33,857 nucleotides of DNA from Brachionus plicatilis (lineage: Eukaryota > Rotifera > Eurotatoria > Ploima > Brachionidae): the NCBI GenBank assembly GCA_010279815.1, contig QEOQ01000331.1, positions 1-33,857 of the forward strand. Direction: 5' to 3'. A program made the position numbers and the translations under genes. Positions 1 to 11,002 of this stretch are shown piece after piece. The notes beneath the pieces were generated by a model that had not been told where the DNA came from, did no database searches, and saw only the letters and a list, made by a program, of their open reading frames with translations. Positions within the stretch are counted from its first letter, which is position 1, and each line of letters begins with the position of its first letter.

Positions 1-175
1 TTAATTTAAAAATTTAAATATTTTGGCCAATATTTTCAGCTTTTTTACCCTATATATTTGTTTTTTAAACGCCGCATTAAAAACGAAATTGAAAGTTTCG
101 GCATTAGGCTTCTGGGATCATAGATTTTAATTTAAAAACTTAAAAAATTAAATTTTTTTGAGGCAAAAAAAAATT

Positions 176-482
176 CATTGGTCATCTTGAAGTTAAGGAT
201 CAAAAAGTCAGATCAAATAGTATTTTGATTATATGCTAAATATTAGATGAGGCTCTTCATTTTATTTTCTGCAAAAACTCTTCATTTTGCAGAAAAAAAC
301 ACTTCATTAAAAAGTATTTAATTAAATTGCAGAGTTTTTGCAGAGCCTCATCTAATATTTAGCATTTTTGTTGCATTATTTAGCATTTTGCAGAGAGATT
401 TAATCAAATACCATTCAAAAGTTATAAACAAAATGCTATTTGATATGATTTTTATGATCCTTAACTTCAAGATGCCATTACT
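176..482. repeat. Foldback (palindromic) repeat, MITE-like
   Basis: The outer arms at about 183-227 and 430-475 are near-perfect reverse complements (both read catcttgaagttaaggatca when oriented the same way). A second, inner pair at about 232-255 and 342-365 is also complementary (atgctaaatattagatgagg and its complement). The centre carries short gcaaaaactc/tttgcag motifs. No coding potential is seen. It looks like a non-autonomous foldback or MITE-type element; I cannot define target-site duplications or assign a family. Confidence 0.7.
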
Positions 483-1003
483 TGGGCTTTTCGTGCGATA
501 GTAGAATCTTAAACATTAAAAGAGAAAAATTTTTTTAAAAAAATTCAGTAATTTAATAAAATAAACAGTAAATTAAGCTTTTAAATTGGACAGAAGATTA
601 AGCTTGATATTTTTTGTTCTCAATTTTTTTAAAATGAATACCCAGCAGATACTAATTACCAGAGTTATATTCGAAAAGATTTAACAAAAAAATTTTTTTT
701 AAAAGAGAATTCAAAAGAAAAATAAGATGTTAAGCATAGCCATATAATTAAGGCGTTACCTTATGTTTTTATTCGAAAGAAAATTATAATTTGTGAGATT
801 CAGCAATTATTTTTGTGAATAATTGCATGCCAATTTAAATTTCAAAAATTCTTTTGAATTATTTTTTAAATTGCATTAGATTGTAACACAGTGTCCAATT
901 TTGCAAAATCGATGTATATGAATTAAAAAAATTATTATAAACTATATAGAGTTTATTGGAATAAAATGAACTCCAAATAGCTACTCATTTTATTAAATAA
1001 AAA

Positions 1004-1498
1004 GGCAATGTGAAATTTGGTACAAAAATCAAAAACAAAATACTAAAAGTACCAAAGCTTAAGTTCTTAAGGACCAAAACATGTTCTGTAAATTGTAGCA
1101 GCTGATACATCCTTTGTACCACCACTTAAAGTTGAATTGGATTTTTAATATAATGTTGTATCCCAAATTTACTATTTTCTGAGTTTTGCAGATTTATTGC
1201 AGAGTTTTGCAGAATCAGTAATTGGTGGTATAAAGAATGTATCAGTTACTACAATTTACAGAGCATGTTTTAGCCGGTCCAGATTAAAGTTCTGGCGTTT
1301 TTTATGTTTTGTTTTTGTTTTTTGTACTAAAATTCACAATGTTCTAAATTTTGCACAGTTTTGCAGAATCAGTATATTAGTGGTACAAAGGATGTATCAG
1401 CTGCTACAATTTACAGAACATGTTTTGGTCCTTCAGAACTTAAGCTTTGGCACTTTTAGTATTTTTTTTTTGATTTTTGTACCAAAATTCACAATGCC
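1004..1498. repeat. Inverted repeat with an internal diverged third copy
   Basis: The arm at 1004-1121 matches the reverse complement of 1381-1498 over about 118 bp with only a few differences; both contain, in one orientation or the other, gcttaagttct, ggaccaaaacatgttctgta and cagctgatacatcctttgta. A third, more diverged unit at about 1220-1345 lies between them in the same orientation as the right arm (gtatcag, ctacaatttacaga, catgtttt, gtactaaaattcacaatg). The 111-residue open frame at 1197-1532 lies inside this repeat and is not credible as a gene. The family is unknown. Confidence 0.75.
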
Positions 1499-1560
1499 AA
1501 ATAAAAACACAAGTAAACTATTTTCAAAATGACCTTAAATGGACAAACCAAGTCCAGTAC

Positions 1561-2016
1561 TGCACAAATCGTACAAACCGAATGCTAGGAATAATAGCAA
1601 AGAATTTCAGATGTTTTTAATATAGACTCTTTGAGAATGCTAAATAGAAATTGTTGAACTAGAAAAAGTTTAGAGAAGAGCAATTAAAATTATCCCTTTA
1701 TTTTCATAATTACGAATATGACAAAAGACTTGAGTTGTTAACTGACCTCAAAGTAAGAAGAATGAGGGGTGATTTAATACAGATCTAAAAAATCATAGAT
1801 GGCTATGAAAGTGTTATAAATGGAATGAACTTTTCTCCCAATCAAGTATACAATTTGAGAAAACACAAAAAATGCATAGTAAGAGAAGATGTCAAAAATT
1901 GTATGCATCGTTATCATTTCTTGACAAATCGTGTGGTTAAAAATTGGAATAGACTGTCTAAAGAAAATTCTAAAACAAAAAATATGTTAAAAGCTAAACT
2001 ATATAAATGGCTTTAA
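1561..2016 (+). mobile_element. Degenerate non-LTR retrotransposon (LINE) 3' end
   Basis: Pieces of the reverse-transcriptase C-terminal region of jockey/CR1-like LINEs can be read on the plus strand. They are NRMLGIIAKNF (about 1576-1608), LEKV followed by a stop and RRAIKII (about 1659-1694), YEYDKRLELLTDLKVRRMRG (1711-1770), and RYHFLTNRVVKNWNRLSKEN near the end, the usual R-F-x-x-R-V-V-x-x-W-N-x-L tail. The segments are in more than one frame, contain stops at about 1671 and 1786, and the stretch normally between the first two pieces is largely missing. It is a dead, internally deleted fragment. The family level (jockey or CR1 rather than another clade) is uncertain. Confidence 0.8.
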
Positions 2017-2197
2017 ATTAAAGGGAATTATTTACTGCTATAGTTTGTAGAAACTTAAACCACTTTGGATCGCAGTATTTTTAGTACTCCAACTACTACA
2101 AGGATAAAGAAATAATAGAAAAATTGACCATAGATTTTAAAATTTAAAAAGAATTTAATTTAATTTTAAAAATCAATCAAGATAAAAAAAAACTTGC

Positions 2198-5100
2198 CTC
2201 ATATTTTCCTAGTTTATTTAAATTTTGACTAGTGAGTGTGTATTGATGTGTATTGACATCCGGATTTTGATTTAATTTAGATTTAGGATCCACCAAATTT
2301 TGGCTAGTATTGTTATAATCAACTAAAATTTCATTTATCATAATACTATCCGGATCCTCTTCCTGAACCAACCGATATGCTACTTTAAATTTTGTCAACT
2401 TAGCGTCCTTGTCAATTCTTTCTAGCCACTGCAGTTCAATTCGGTTAGCGTCAACAACCGAGGCGTTTAGATCAAATAAATTCAACTCAGGCAAATCTTG
2501 TTTGGTAGTGACAGCTACTGATTCCTCGCTGAACTCACTTGTTCCAATGTCATTTGTAGAAGCTATTCGAAATTTGTACAAATAGCCATTTGGTTTAATA
2601 ATTAAGCTACCAAGTTTGTCTTTGCCTTTTATTTTCAGCATAAAATTATTGTTCAGGTTAGCGTTTGCGTTTTTGTATAAATAAACAGTTCGCCACTCGC
2701 TAGAATTCTCAGCTATTTGAATTTGAAAAAATCGTATGGGACTGTAGTTATCCGAATTGGTGTTCCAGCTAATGGTCAACTCAGTTGTCTTTATGGAAGA
2801 CTTCTGGACAGTGGGTCTAGATGGTCGGTCTGGCCTCAATCGGCTCAAATTGTCTATGGTATAAACTATTGTCCTGGCCGACTCTCCAAAACCCCATGAA
2901 TTGTTGGCACATACTTCAAATATATAATATTCCATTTTAAGCAAATTGTTAACTTCTACAAAATAAATTGACTGATTTTGGCTCCAATTTAAATAAGCAT
3001 ATTTCCATCTATTTGGCGAACGCTTCAAACTGTAGCGTATTCTGAATGAATTTATCAAACCATTTGGATACCTTGGCGATCCAAACTCCAGCTTAACATT
3101 TGTTAAATTAACATAGGGAAAATTTAGATCAACTGGTCTTGAGGGCAAATAATCTAGAGTTTTTAGACTAACAGGCAAGCTAGACGGGCCACATCCGGCT
3201 CTAGTACAAGCCGAAATTTCAATTTTGTAATTAGTAAAGCTCAGTAGACCAGATAGCAGAGTTTCGAATTTTTTGCTTTTTTCTCCTGTCTCAGTAATGC
3301 GATAAAAGAAATCTTTTTGTTTATAATTTGATAAAAATGCTAAATCATTGTCCGTATTTTCACCTGTTTCGTCAAAATCATAGTAATTAATGGGTGTTGT
3401 TAAATCATTAGATGGCGATTCGGTAGGGGTGTATTTAATCAAATAGCCAGTAAGTATACCATTCCAATAAGCTTTGTCCAAAGCAGACCAAGTAATGCGA
3501 ATGGCAGTTGAATTAACTGTGTACAAATTTACATTATAAGTATAATTAGAGGGCTTGCATTGACTAGTTCGATTCAAAATTAATATGTTGTCCTGGTAAG
3601 TTCTAGGTCCTAGACCAACTGAGTTCCAAGCTGAAATTGAAATTTGGTAGCACTTGTAGGCACCAATATTTTTTAATAGAAAATTAGTCTGTTTGTATTT
3701 GTTAAATTTAATTTCAATTGTATCAGTTAAGTTTGTAGAGCATTCAGTGACAAAAAGAACGTAACCAAGAGGAATGCCATTCCATTTACTTGTTGGTATA
3801 GGGCTCCATTTTAAGAGAACGTCCAAATTCCGGGTCGAATTTATGAACAAATTTTCAAGCCTTGCGGAGAGATATTGTGGCGTGTAGGACGGCACATCTG
3901 GTAAAGTTTGAAATACCTCTGTTGATTGACTTGGTTTACTTATTCCCTTTACGTTTTTGGCAAACATTCGGAGAGTATAATTTGTAAATGGTTTTAAATT
4001 AGACACTGTTAATTTGGTTGCATTTGGTGCATTTGACTTTTCATAAACCTTAAAAAATTATTATTAATTTTTCAACAATAAACAAAATTAAATTAATTTC
4101 AATTGAATTTAAGTTTTATTTAGTAATTAGAGTTTTTTTCTTCAAAATACTATAATTTATCTTTATTTTGCTTAAATTGTAATGAGAAAAACTAAATTTA
4201 AAATTTAATTTTTTAACTTTTTCTGATTCAATTTTAAAATTGCTCTCTCAAATCCATTTAAGATTCAAAATCACAATACAGAATAATAGAAAAGTAACTA
4301 AAATATTACATAATGGTAAATAAAAAAAAAGAAAATATTGAATTAACTCTACTCTTAATTACTAATGATAAATTTGATTTAATTCAATAATTTTTATAAA
4401 TTAAGAGATCGGTAGTTCAATAGAAAAAAATCGAAATTTAAGAATTAATATTCGTTTTTCTCTTTCATTTCTCGTTGTAAAAAAGAAAATTTCAAATTTG
4501 GTATAATTCCTCTATTTATTAAAGTTGATAAATAATAGCAAATTAAAATGACCACCCTTATTAGAATAGATTTTAATTTTTTAAATTATCTAGTAATTTA
4601 AAAGTTATTTTAGTAAAAAAAAAAAATTTTAATTCAGAAACGAGCCTAACAAATTTATCTAATTTTAAAAAATAACTTGATTCCTTGTTTAATTCACAGA
4701 ACTAATATTTGCCAGAAAAATAATCATTAAATTTTTTTTTCTTAATGTTACAATTCCTTAAAATATTTTGTACTAAATATAAGCATTCTCAAAGTATTTC
4801 CTAATACTTACACAAAAACCTTTGAGAAAAAAGTAATCGGATTGGAAAATTGTCTGTCAACAAAAATCTTTTGGAAGCTCAGTTTTTTTAAAAACCTAAA
4901 CTCGCTACTAAAAGGAAAAAGTTCTTAAAACCTTAAAACATTTTTCCACAAGTGATTAATTAACTAATAAAAGCTTTTTACACCTTAAGATTTTGTCTGC
5001 AAAAACTCTGCAGGTTTAACAGTAATTTTATTTCTGTAACTAATCAATTAATTTTTGAAAAAAAATTTCCAAGTTTTTTAGAATTTTCTACTGTAATTTT

Positions 5101-8100
5101 GTACCAAATTTCACAAAACCATGTTTTCAAAAATTATTAATCAATAAATTTTATTTTCTTTATTTATACCTGAACCCATTTGGATGAATATTTTGAATTA
5201 AAAACTTGTAGAGCTTCAACAATCCATTTATTAATAGAAGTTTTTCCATTATATCCAGGAATGAATTCTAGTTCGACATGCGTTTGGCCAATAGATCTTA
5301 GAACTATTGCTTTTGGCGGTTCAGGCAGCTCTGGCGGAACACCTGATTTTATCTGCAAAAGTTTTTGGATGCCTTCCCCTGCTTGTGTCTTGGCTCTTAA
5401 GCCAATTATGTACTCTGTAGAAGATTTTAAATTTCGAATTGTAAAGTTCAATTGAGAGCTATCGACCACAATATTCTCAAATTTTGATCCATTAACTGCA
5501 GGCTTATAAGAAATTACATAGGCCAAGATTCTTCCATTTGGTTGCAAAGGTGCTCTCCATTCAATATCCACACTAGTGTCGTACACATTATTGAACAACA
5601 CATCGCTGACTTCACCTGGTACGTCTTCCAAAGTTTTAAGCTGAATTGGTTGAGTTAATGGTCCATCACCAGAACTGGTAAAACAAAGCAAGCTCAATGT
5701 GTACAAGGTAAACTTGGACAAATCACACATTTCATAGTTAAATGCGCCATTTCTTCCCTTGTGAGAGTGATTTGTAAAGATTGCTTTTTCTTGACGAGCA
5801 TCAGTTTGATTATGCTCATAAAAAAGCAATTTATAGCCTTGGATCAAACCATTGACAAACTGGGCTGGCGGCTCATTCCAACTCATTTGAATGCACGTTG
5901 AATTTAATGAGTTGGCTTTGAAATTAAGAGGTGGTCGAATTGGTATGCCTTCTTTGGTGCGAATTCGCAATGGCGGATGAGACTGACGGCCATAGCCTTT
6001 TGAATTAAAAGCACTTAATTTTATCAAATAGGTCTCCCAGACAATTAGACCAGTTAAATTGATTTTATTTGTGTTCGGATCATCGATCTGCACATGCTTC
6101 CATGTGGAATTAGGGTATGACAAAGAATAGGCGATTTGGTAGCCTTTTAGTCTGCCATTCCATGAAGAAACAACTGGCATTTGCCACTGTAAGCTAATTG
6201 TCCGAGAATCAATTGAATAAGCCTGAATATTTTGTGGTGGTTGGCTGGGTGCTTCTTCTGGTATAGTCACTTTATTGCTAGTTCTACTCGCCATTCCCTC
6301 ACCTATTCCATTTACAGCACTTACTCGAAATTCATATGTGTACGCTGGCTTTAGGTCATAAATTATAGACCAGTACACTTGTGGCTGATTGTTAAAGTAG
6401 AAATATGGTGTTACCAAAACATTGTCTTTAATCACGAACCAATCGTCGGTTTGTTCGTATTGAGCAAGTGAACTGTCAAATGAGTTTATCTTGGCATGAA
6501 TTATATATTTTAAGATTGGGCTATTGCCGTCAAACGAAGACTGCCAAGTTAGATTAACACTTCGTTTTTCTGCCAGATTTAGCTCGGCATTTAAATTAAA
6601 AGGAGCATATGGCAACTCGACCACATTTAAATAAGCTGTTTTTTCATCCTCACCAGCTTCGATATTATTCAAAGAAGTAACTAGGCATTTATAGGTTCCA
6701 ATGTCTGTGTTTTTTGCTTCTAAAATTTGCAGGGTACCATTTTTGTACAAACGCAAATTTGGATATTGGGAATTGTATGAGTCGTAGTCGTGAGGACTTA
6801 AATCTAGAATTTGATCATTAAATTTCCATTTGAGGTCAATTTCGATGTCTTGTTCTTTTGAAACTTTGCATTTAAAAAGTGCACTTTGGCCTTTGGTTAC
6901 CGAAATGTTCATCGGTGGTTCGATTATTTCCGTCTTTTTCTTAACTTGCAGGTACATTGTAGCGCTCACTTTACCAAGTATGTTACTAGCCTCGCATTTG
7001 TACCATCCTTGATTTTTGTGATTAACATTTCGAAGCAAAAGAGCATCATTGTTCTGGTCATCTGTCTCGATAAATTTTGGAAAGTTTTCGCGAAATGAGC
7101 CACTATACGGCTCATTTTGATTGCTAAAATAATCAATTTTGCTCCAAATTATTTTGGGCTTTGGCGATCCATCGACCAGTCCACATGATAACTCAATGTT
7201 TGAGTCGCTATAGACTGTTTGGTTTTTTATATTTTCGGTAAATTTTGGAGCAAAACTAATGATTTTTAGTAATGTTGAAGCGCTTATGTGGCCAGCGTCA
7301 TTTGATAAGAAACACTGGTAAATAGCTTGCTCTTTAAGAGATATATCACTAATCACAAGTCGAGTACCTGAGTCCGTTTGCTTAAAACTATTTAAAAATG
7401 TTTATAAAAAAATTGCTTTCAATAATTTATTTCTTACTTGGTCTGCTTATCAAAATCGATCGCTTCAGCATTTTTGTACCATGTAATGTTCGCTGGAGGA
7501 TTAGAGATTCCATCACATTTTAACTGAACTGTCTTGCCGTAATCAGTCTCAATAAGACTTTCAGGTTGTGATTTAAATGTTGGTTTTACTTGAAAAAATA
7601 AAATAAAGTCAATAATTTTTTTAATATTTTTTCAATTAATAGAAAAATGTTATTGAAAAAAATTTGTTTTAAAAATGTGAAAAAAACTGATTTTTTATTT
7701 ATTAATTTTTTGATCGCTTAATTTCTTAGATATCTTAAATAATGAAAATATTTTAGATATTTCGTCAATTACTTTTATTCAATTAAAAATTTTAATTAAT
7801 ATCTAAAAATATTAAATCAAATTTAAAGAGATATTGCATCTTATTGATATTAAAAAAACTGTTTTTTTTAATAATAGTGTTAAAACAAAAATTTTTAAAA
7901 TCGTTTTCCTGTCATTTTTTCAGATTGTTAAATAATTTTTATAAAGTATCTATAAATCAAAAGATTTACCTCTTGATTTTTTTAAGTTATGTTCAGATAC
8001 TTATTTTCAAAAATGGAAAGTAATGAATTGTGAAAGTGAGATGTTTTGAATGTGAATATTAGAACCAAGAAAAATTCTGAAAATTAAAATTACTTTATCT

Positions 8101-10122
8101 TTATAATAAAACATTTTGGCAATGTGAAAGCTTTGTAAATTTATTAAAGAAATCAAATAATTTAATTTAAAAATAGCTAAACAAAATTAAATATTTTTTG
8201 TTTTTTTTTTATTTTTAATCTTTAAATTCTTTTAAATTTGTAAATCGAATTGCAGAAAAAAAAGTGCAATCAAAATTTGTGAGTACGCATATATGTAGTA
8301 CTATAATTTTTGTGCTCAGTTTTCACGTAGTCAAACTTTTTTGTTATTTTTTTTTAAATTTTTACTGTTATTTCTTAACTGTTATTTCCTAAACAGTATC
8401 TGTATTTTAAATTCATAATTAAATTATGTTTTATTTTATTCTACTGTGGTCAAAACCTGATAGAACAAAAAAAAGCAAAAGACGTACTAAAGTGCTCATA
8501 TATGTTAACAGAATTTTTACGAGTTAAATTTATTTTTATTATTAAAAAAAAACTAAATTCATAAATAGTCTAAAATTTTAAGGTGTTTTATCATAGATAT
8601 TTTTTTTGAAATTTTGGTAAATTGATTAAAACAAGTGACGTTTTATCTGACTTACAGAAATAAATTTTAAAAAGCTTAAATTAATGGATCCATTAATTTA
8701 AACTTTTAATCTTAAAGTCATTCTTCGGATCTTTTTTTTTGTTTGTTAGATATTCTTTAAATATTCGAAGAAATTATGAAGAAATTTTCTACAAATTTAT
8801 TTATTTGAATAATTTTGTTTTAAATCTCTACATTTTCTTTAAAAATAAAGAAATGATAATGAAATTTTAAAGATCTGTTACAAATCTTCAATAAATCTTC
8901 AATTTTACGTTGACTGGCGAATGCTCTTTTGTTAAAAAATTCACTTGTCCAACTGTCAAAATATCTCATTTTGACACTCTACTTTGACTTTCCATTATTA
9001 AAAAAAATTAATTTATTTCTTTAATTAATTAGATAAAATCAATTAAAAAAAGTAGTCATTTAACCCTAGACCCAATTAAATAAAATCATTTTCCTTTGAA
9101 ATTAAAGCCAAAAAAAACTTACTGTATACATCCAGTGTAGCCGAGGCGTTTATGGAAGCTGCATCGCTTGGTTGATTAAGTATGACATTATATTTAGCAG
9201 TACAAGTATAGACGCCAGCGTCTTGGTCAGTGACAGAAATAATTTCCAACGATCTGGACGATAAATGATACTTGGTTTTGATAAAATCAATTAGCTGATG
9301 ATCCTTGTACCAATTTATTTCTATTTGATCTAGCGGATGCTTTCTCGAGTTGACTATACAATCGAATTTAACCAAATTATCATTTAATTTGGCAATTGAA
9401 TCCGTCGGCTTGACCACAAACTCCAGGTCAGTTGACTCACTGGCCATGTCACTGCTGTCAAACGGGCCATAACTAGCAAAATTGTCATTAAAAATCATGT
9501 TATCAGTGACATAGAGTCGGATCTCTCGACTGCGTATCCTGGCGCCTGTGTGAATACTGCTCACTTCCACATAGTAGGACTTTTCATCGGCTTTGTCACA
9601 TCTGAGCACAACCAGGTCATAGTCTTTGGTTATGGCAAACTTGGCATTGGGCTCTATGAGAGCTCCTCCGGCGAACCATTCGATGGTGGGCGCCGGGTAG
9701 GCATCATATATTTTAGGCAACTTAATCACTGCAGCTCGGCCTGATTTTACCCTTATTTCGGTCGAGTACGACACTCTCAATTGGTCCATATAGGCCACGG
9801 TCAAATGGGCCTTGTTCGACAGCACTGATCCTAGTCGATTCTCGGCTATGCACTGGTAATGGCCGATGTCCTTTGACCGGTCCGCTTGACTGATTAAGTA
9901 CACTCCTCCGTTTGTGGTTGATTTGTTTGTCAATGGTTGGCCGTTTTTCAGCCATTTGTATTGAACCGGCGGTGTTCCGCTCGCGGTACACTGGAGAATG
10001 CCGCGTGTGCCGCTGAACAGCGGTCCCACGTCGACTGGTTGCGAGGTAAATATCGGCTGCTGTTCGATTATGCAAACAATTCGGCTGAGTAGGTAAAAAA
10101 ATAAAGTTAAATAAATATACAT
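2198..10122 (-). CDS. sdk: Sidekick-like cell adhesion receptor, 5' four coding exons (3' end outside the window)
   Basis: Sidekick proteins are homophilic adhesion molecules of the immunoglobulin superfamily, acting at synapses and at epithelial vertices in other animals. Exons: 9123-10122, 7438-7588, 5170-7387, 4048-2198; they join in frame to 1740 codons. The ATG at 10122 opens a signal peptide (hydrophobic residues about 2-18). Six Ig domains follow: Ig1 C45/C91, Ig2 about 115-207, Ig3 C255/C307, Ig4 across exons 2-3, Ig5 from about 430, Ig6 about 541-642. From about 645 there are roughly ten FN3 repeats with the usual W, L and Y core residues. Known Sidekicks have 6 Ig and 13 FN3 domains, a membrane helix and a cytoplasmic tail, so about three FN3 repeats and the C-terminus should lie left of the window. 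The last exon ends at a GC-type donor (GAG, then GCAAGT, at 2197). Ig2 lacks both cysteines. The alternative, another Ig/FN3 receptor such as DSCAM or a contactin, fits the domain counts less well. Confidence 0.88.
4900..5125. repeat. Probable diverged copy of the 1004-1498 repeat in a sidekick intron
   Basis: Inside the 1121-bp sidekick intron (4049-5169), 4903-4945 (tactaaaagg, gttcttaaaaccttaaaaca) resembles the left arm at 1041-1083. 5098-5120 (ttttgtaccaaatttcacaa) matches the reverse complement of the arm start at 1007-1027. The motif gcaaaaactctgcag at about 4998 also recurs near the 176-482 element. Similarity is partial and judged by eye. The rest of this intron is plain AT-rich sequence. 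Confidence 0.35.
7589..9122 (-). other. Sidekick intron 1 (1534 bp), nothing recognised inside
   Basis: The intron starts with GTAAGT (at 9122) and ends ...TTTTTTCAAG (at 7589), in phase 1 between Ig3 and Ig4. The sequence is AT-rich with homopolymer runs; no exon, RNA gene or clear transposon was found on either strand. Confidence 0.75.
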
Positions 10123-10592
10123 GATTGATATTGGTACACAATTGTCGGAAATTAGGAATCAATGCGAACTCATTTTTTTCTTGTTCTTTTTCTAAATCTC
10201 TAAATTAAATAAACAGGTTAATGATTTGGCTTTGTTTTATGGACTAGTTGAAATTTTTGCTCTCAAATAAACTTTGAATAATATCAAAGTGTAATCTTGT
10301 TATGTCTCTAGTATACTTTTCTATAAAACTTAACATTTAAATCAAATACAAAATTGAATATGTTTTTTTGTTGATTTTTTTTTTTTTTTATTCATTAAAA
10401 ATGGACACTCAACAAAAATATGTCAACTTTTACCTTTGAAAAATTTTAGCATCAAATGTTCGTTAAGGTAGAATAAAAAACGAATAAAAAATTCAGCTTG
10501 AATTTTAAAGTTCAAATGTCAGTTTAATGAATGTACAATTGACAAAATTTTGAGGAAAAATATCCAACAATTGTGTTAGCCTACTCGGAACT

Positions 10593-10899
10593 CATGCTTT
10601 TATGCTCAGTTGATCTTCCAAAGCCCCCTGACTTTTGATTGAGATTAAGACCAAATCTTCTATTAAAACAAAAAATAGGGTTACATCTTTCTGAGTTTTC
10701 GATTTCCTTGTAACTAGTGATAAACTTGAAAAGTCGGGCAGTTAGCCCAACGCTATTGCAAAGGAGCCTAATTGTTAATGGTTCTTTTCATCCGCCAGCT
10801 TCTTATTTACTTAATGCCATGAGGATTTCAACCTGTAACCTTTTGCTTGCTTTGCTGTCATAAAGAAGATGATTAAACCACTACACCATCAGCTCGACG
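10593..10899 (-). mobile_element. tRNA-derived SINE
   Basis: On the minus strand a tRNA-like head starts at about 10895. It has a perfect pol III A box TGGTGTAGTGG (10888-10878) and a near-consensus B box GGTTGAAATCC (10833-10823), 44 nt apart, which is tRNA spacing. A tRNA-unrelated body follows (contains GGGCTAACTGCCCGAC at about 10750), then a 94-bp tail segment (10686-10593). That tail is repeated directly before the head (10900-11002). The stems of the tRNA part are imperfect, so this is a SINE head and not a working tRNA gene. The SINE family and partner LINE are not identified. Confidence 0.72.
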
Positions 10900-11002
10900 C
10901 ATGCTTTTATGCTCAGTTGATCTTCCAAAGCCCCCTGACTTTTGATTAAGATTAAGACCAAATCTTCTAGTGCTCTATTAAAACAAAAAAATAGGATTAC
11001 AT
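10900..11002 (-). repeat. Second copy of the SINE tail segment (direct repeat of 10593-10686)
   Basis: This 103-bp segment matches 10593-10686 almost base for base (shared tcttccaaagccccctgact, agattaagaccaaatcttct). The differences are an 8-nt insertion (agtgctct), one extra A in a run and two or three substitutions. It is far too long for a target-site duplication. It is best explained as the 3' remnant of an older SINE copy into whose end the next copy inserted, or as a tandem dimer. Confidence 0.75.

Noticed and set aside
1197..1532. 111-residue plus-strand open frame
   Set aside because: It runs through the inverted repeat 1004-1498, is Phe-rich and low in complexity, and reads both repeat units.
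2177..2197. Reading the last sidekick frame on to the stop at 2177 as the true C-terminus
   Set aside because: The chain would end in the middle of an FN3 domain with no membrane helix. A perfect GC donor consensus sits where homology stops.
9722..10162. 146-residue open frame on the minus strand overlapping sidekick exon 1
   Set aside because: It lies in another frame of a well-conserved Ig1 coding stretch with lower AT content, which keeps shadow frames open. Its composition matches no family.
10816..10895. A functional tRNA gene on the minus strand
   Set aside because: A and B boxes are good, but acceptor and anticodon stems do not pair properly and the unit is followed by a SINE body and repeated tail.
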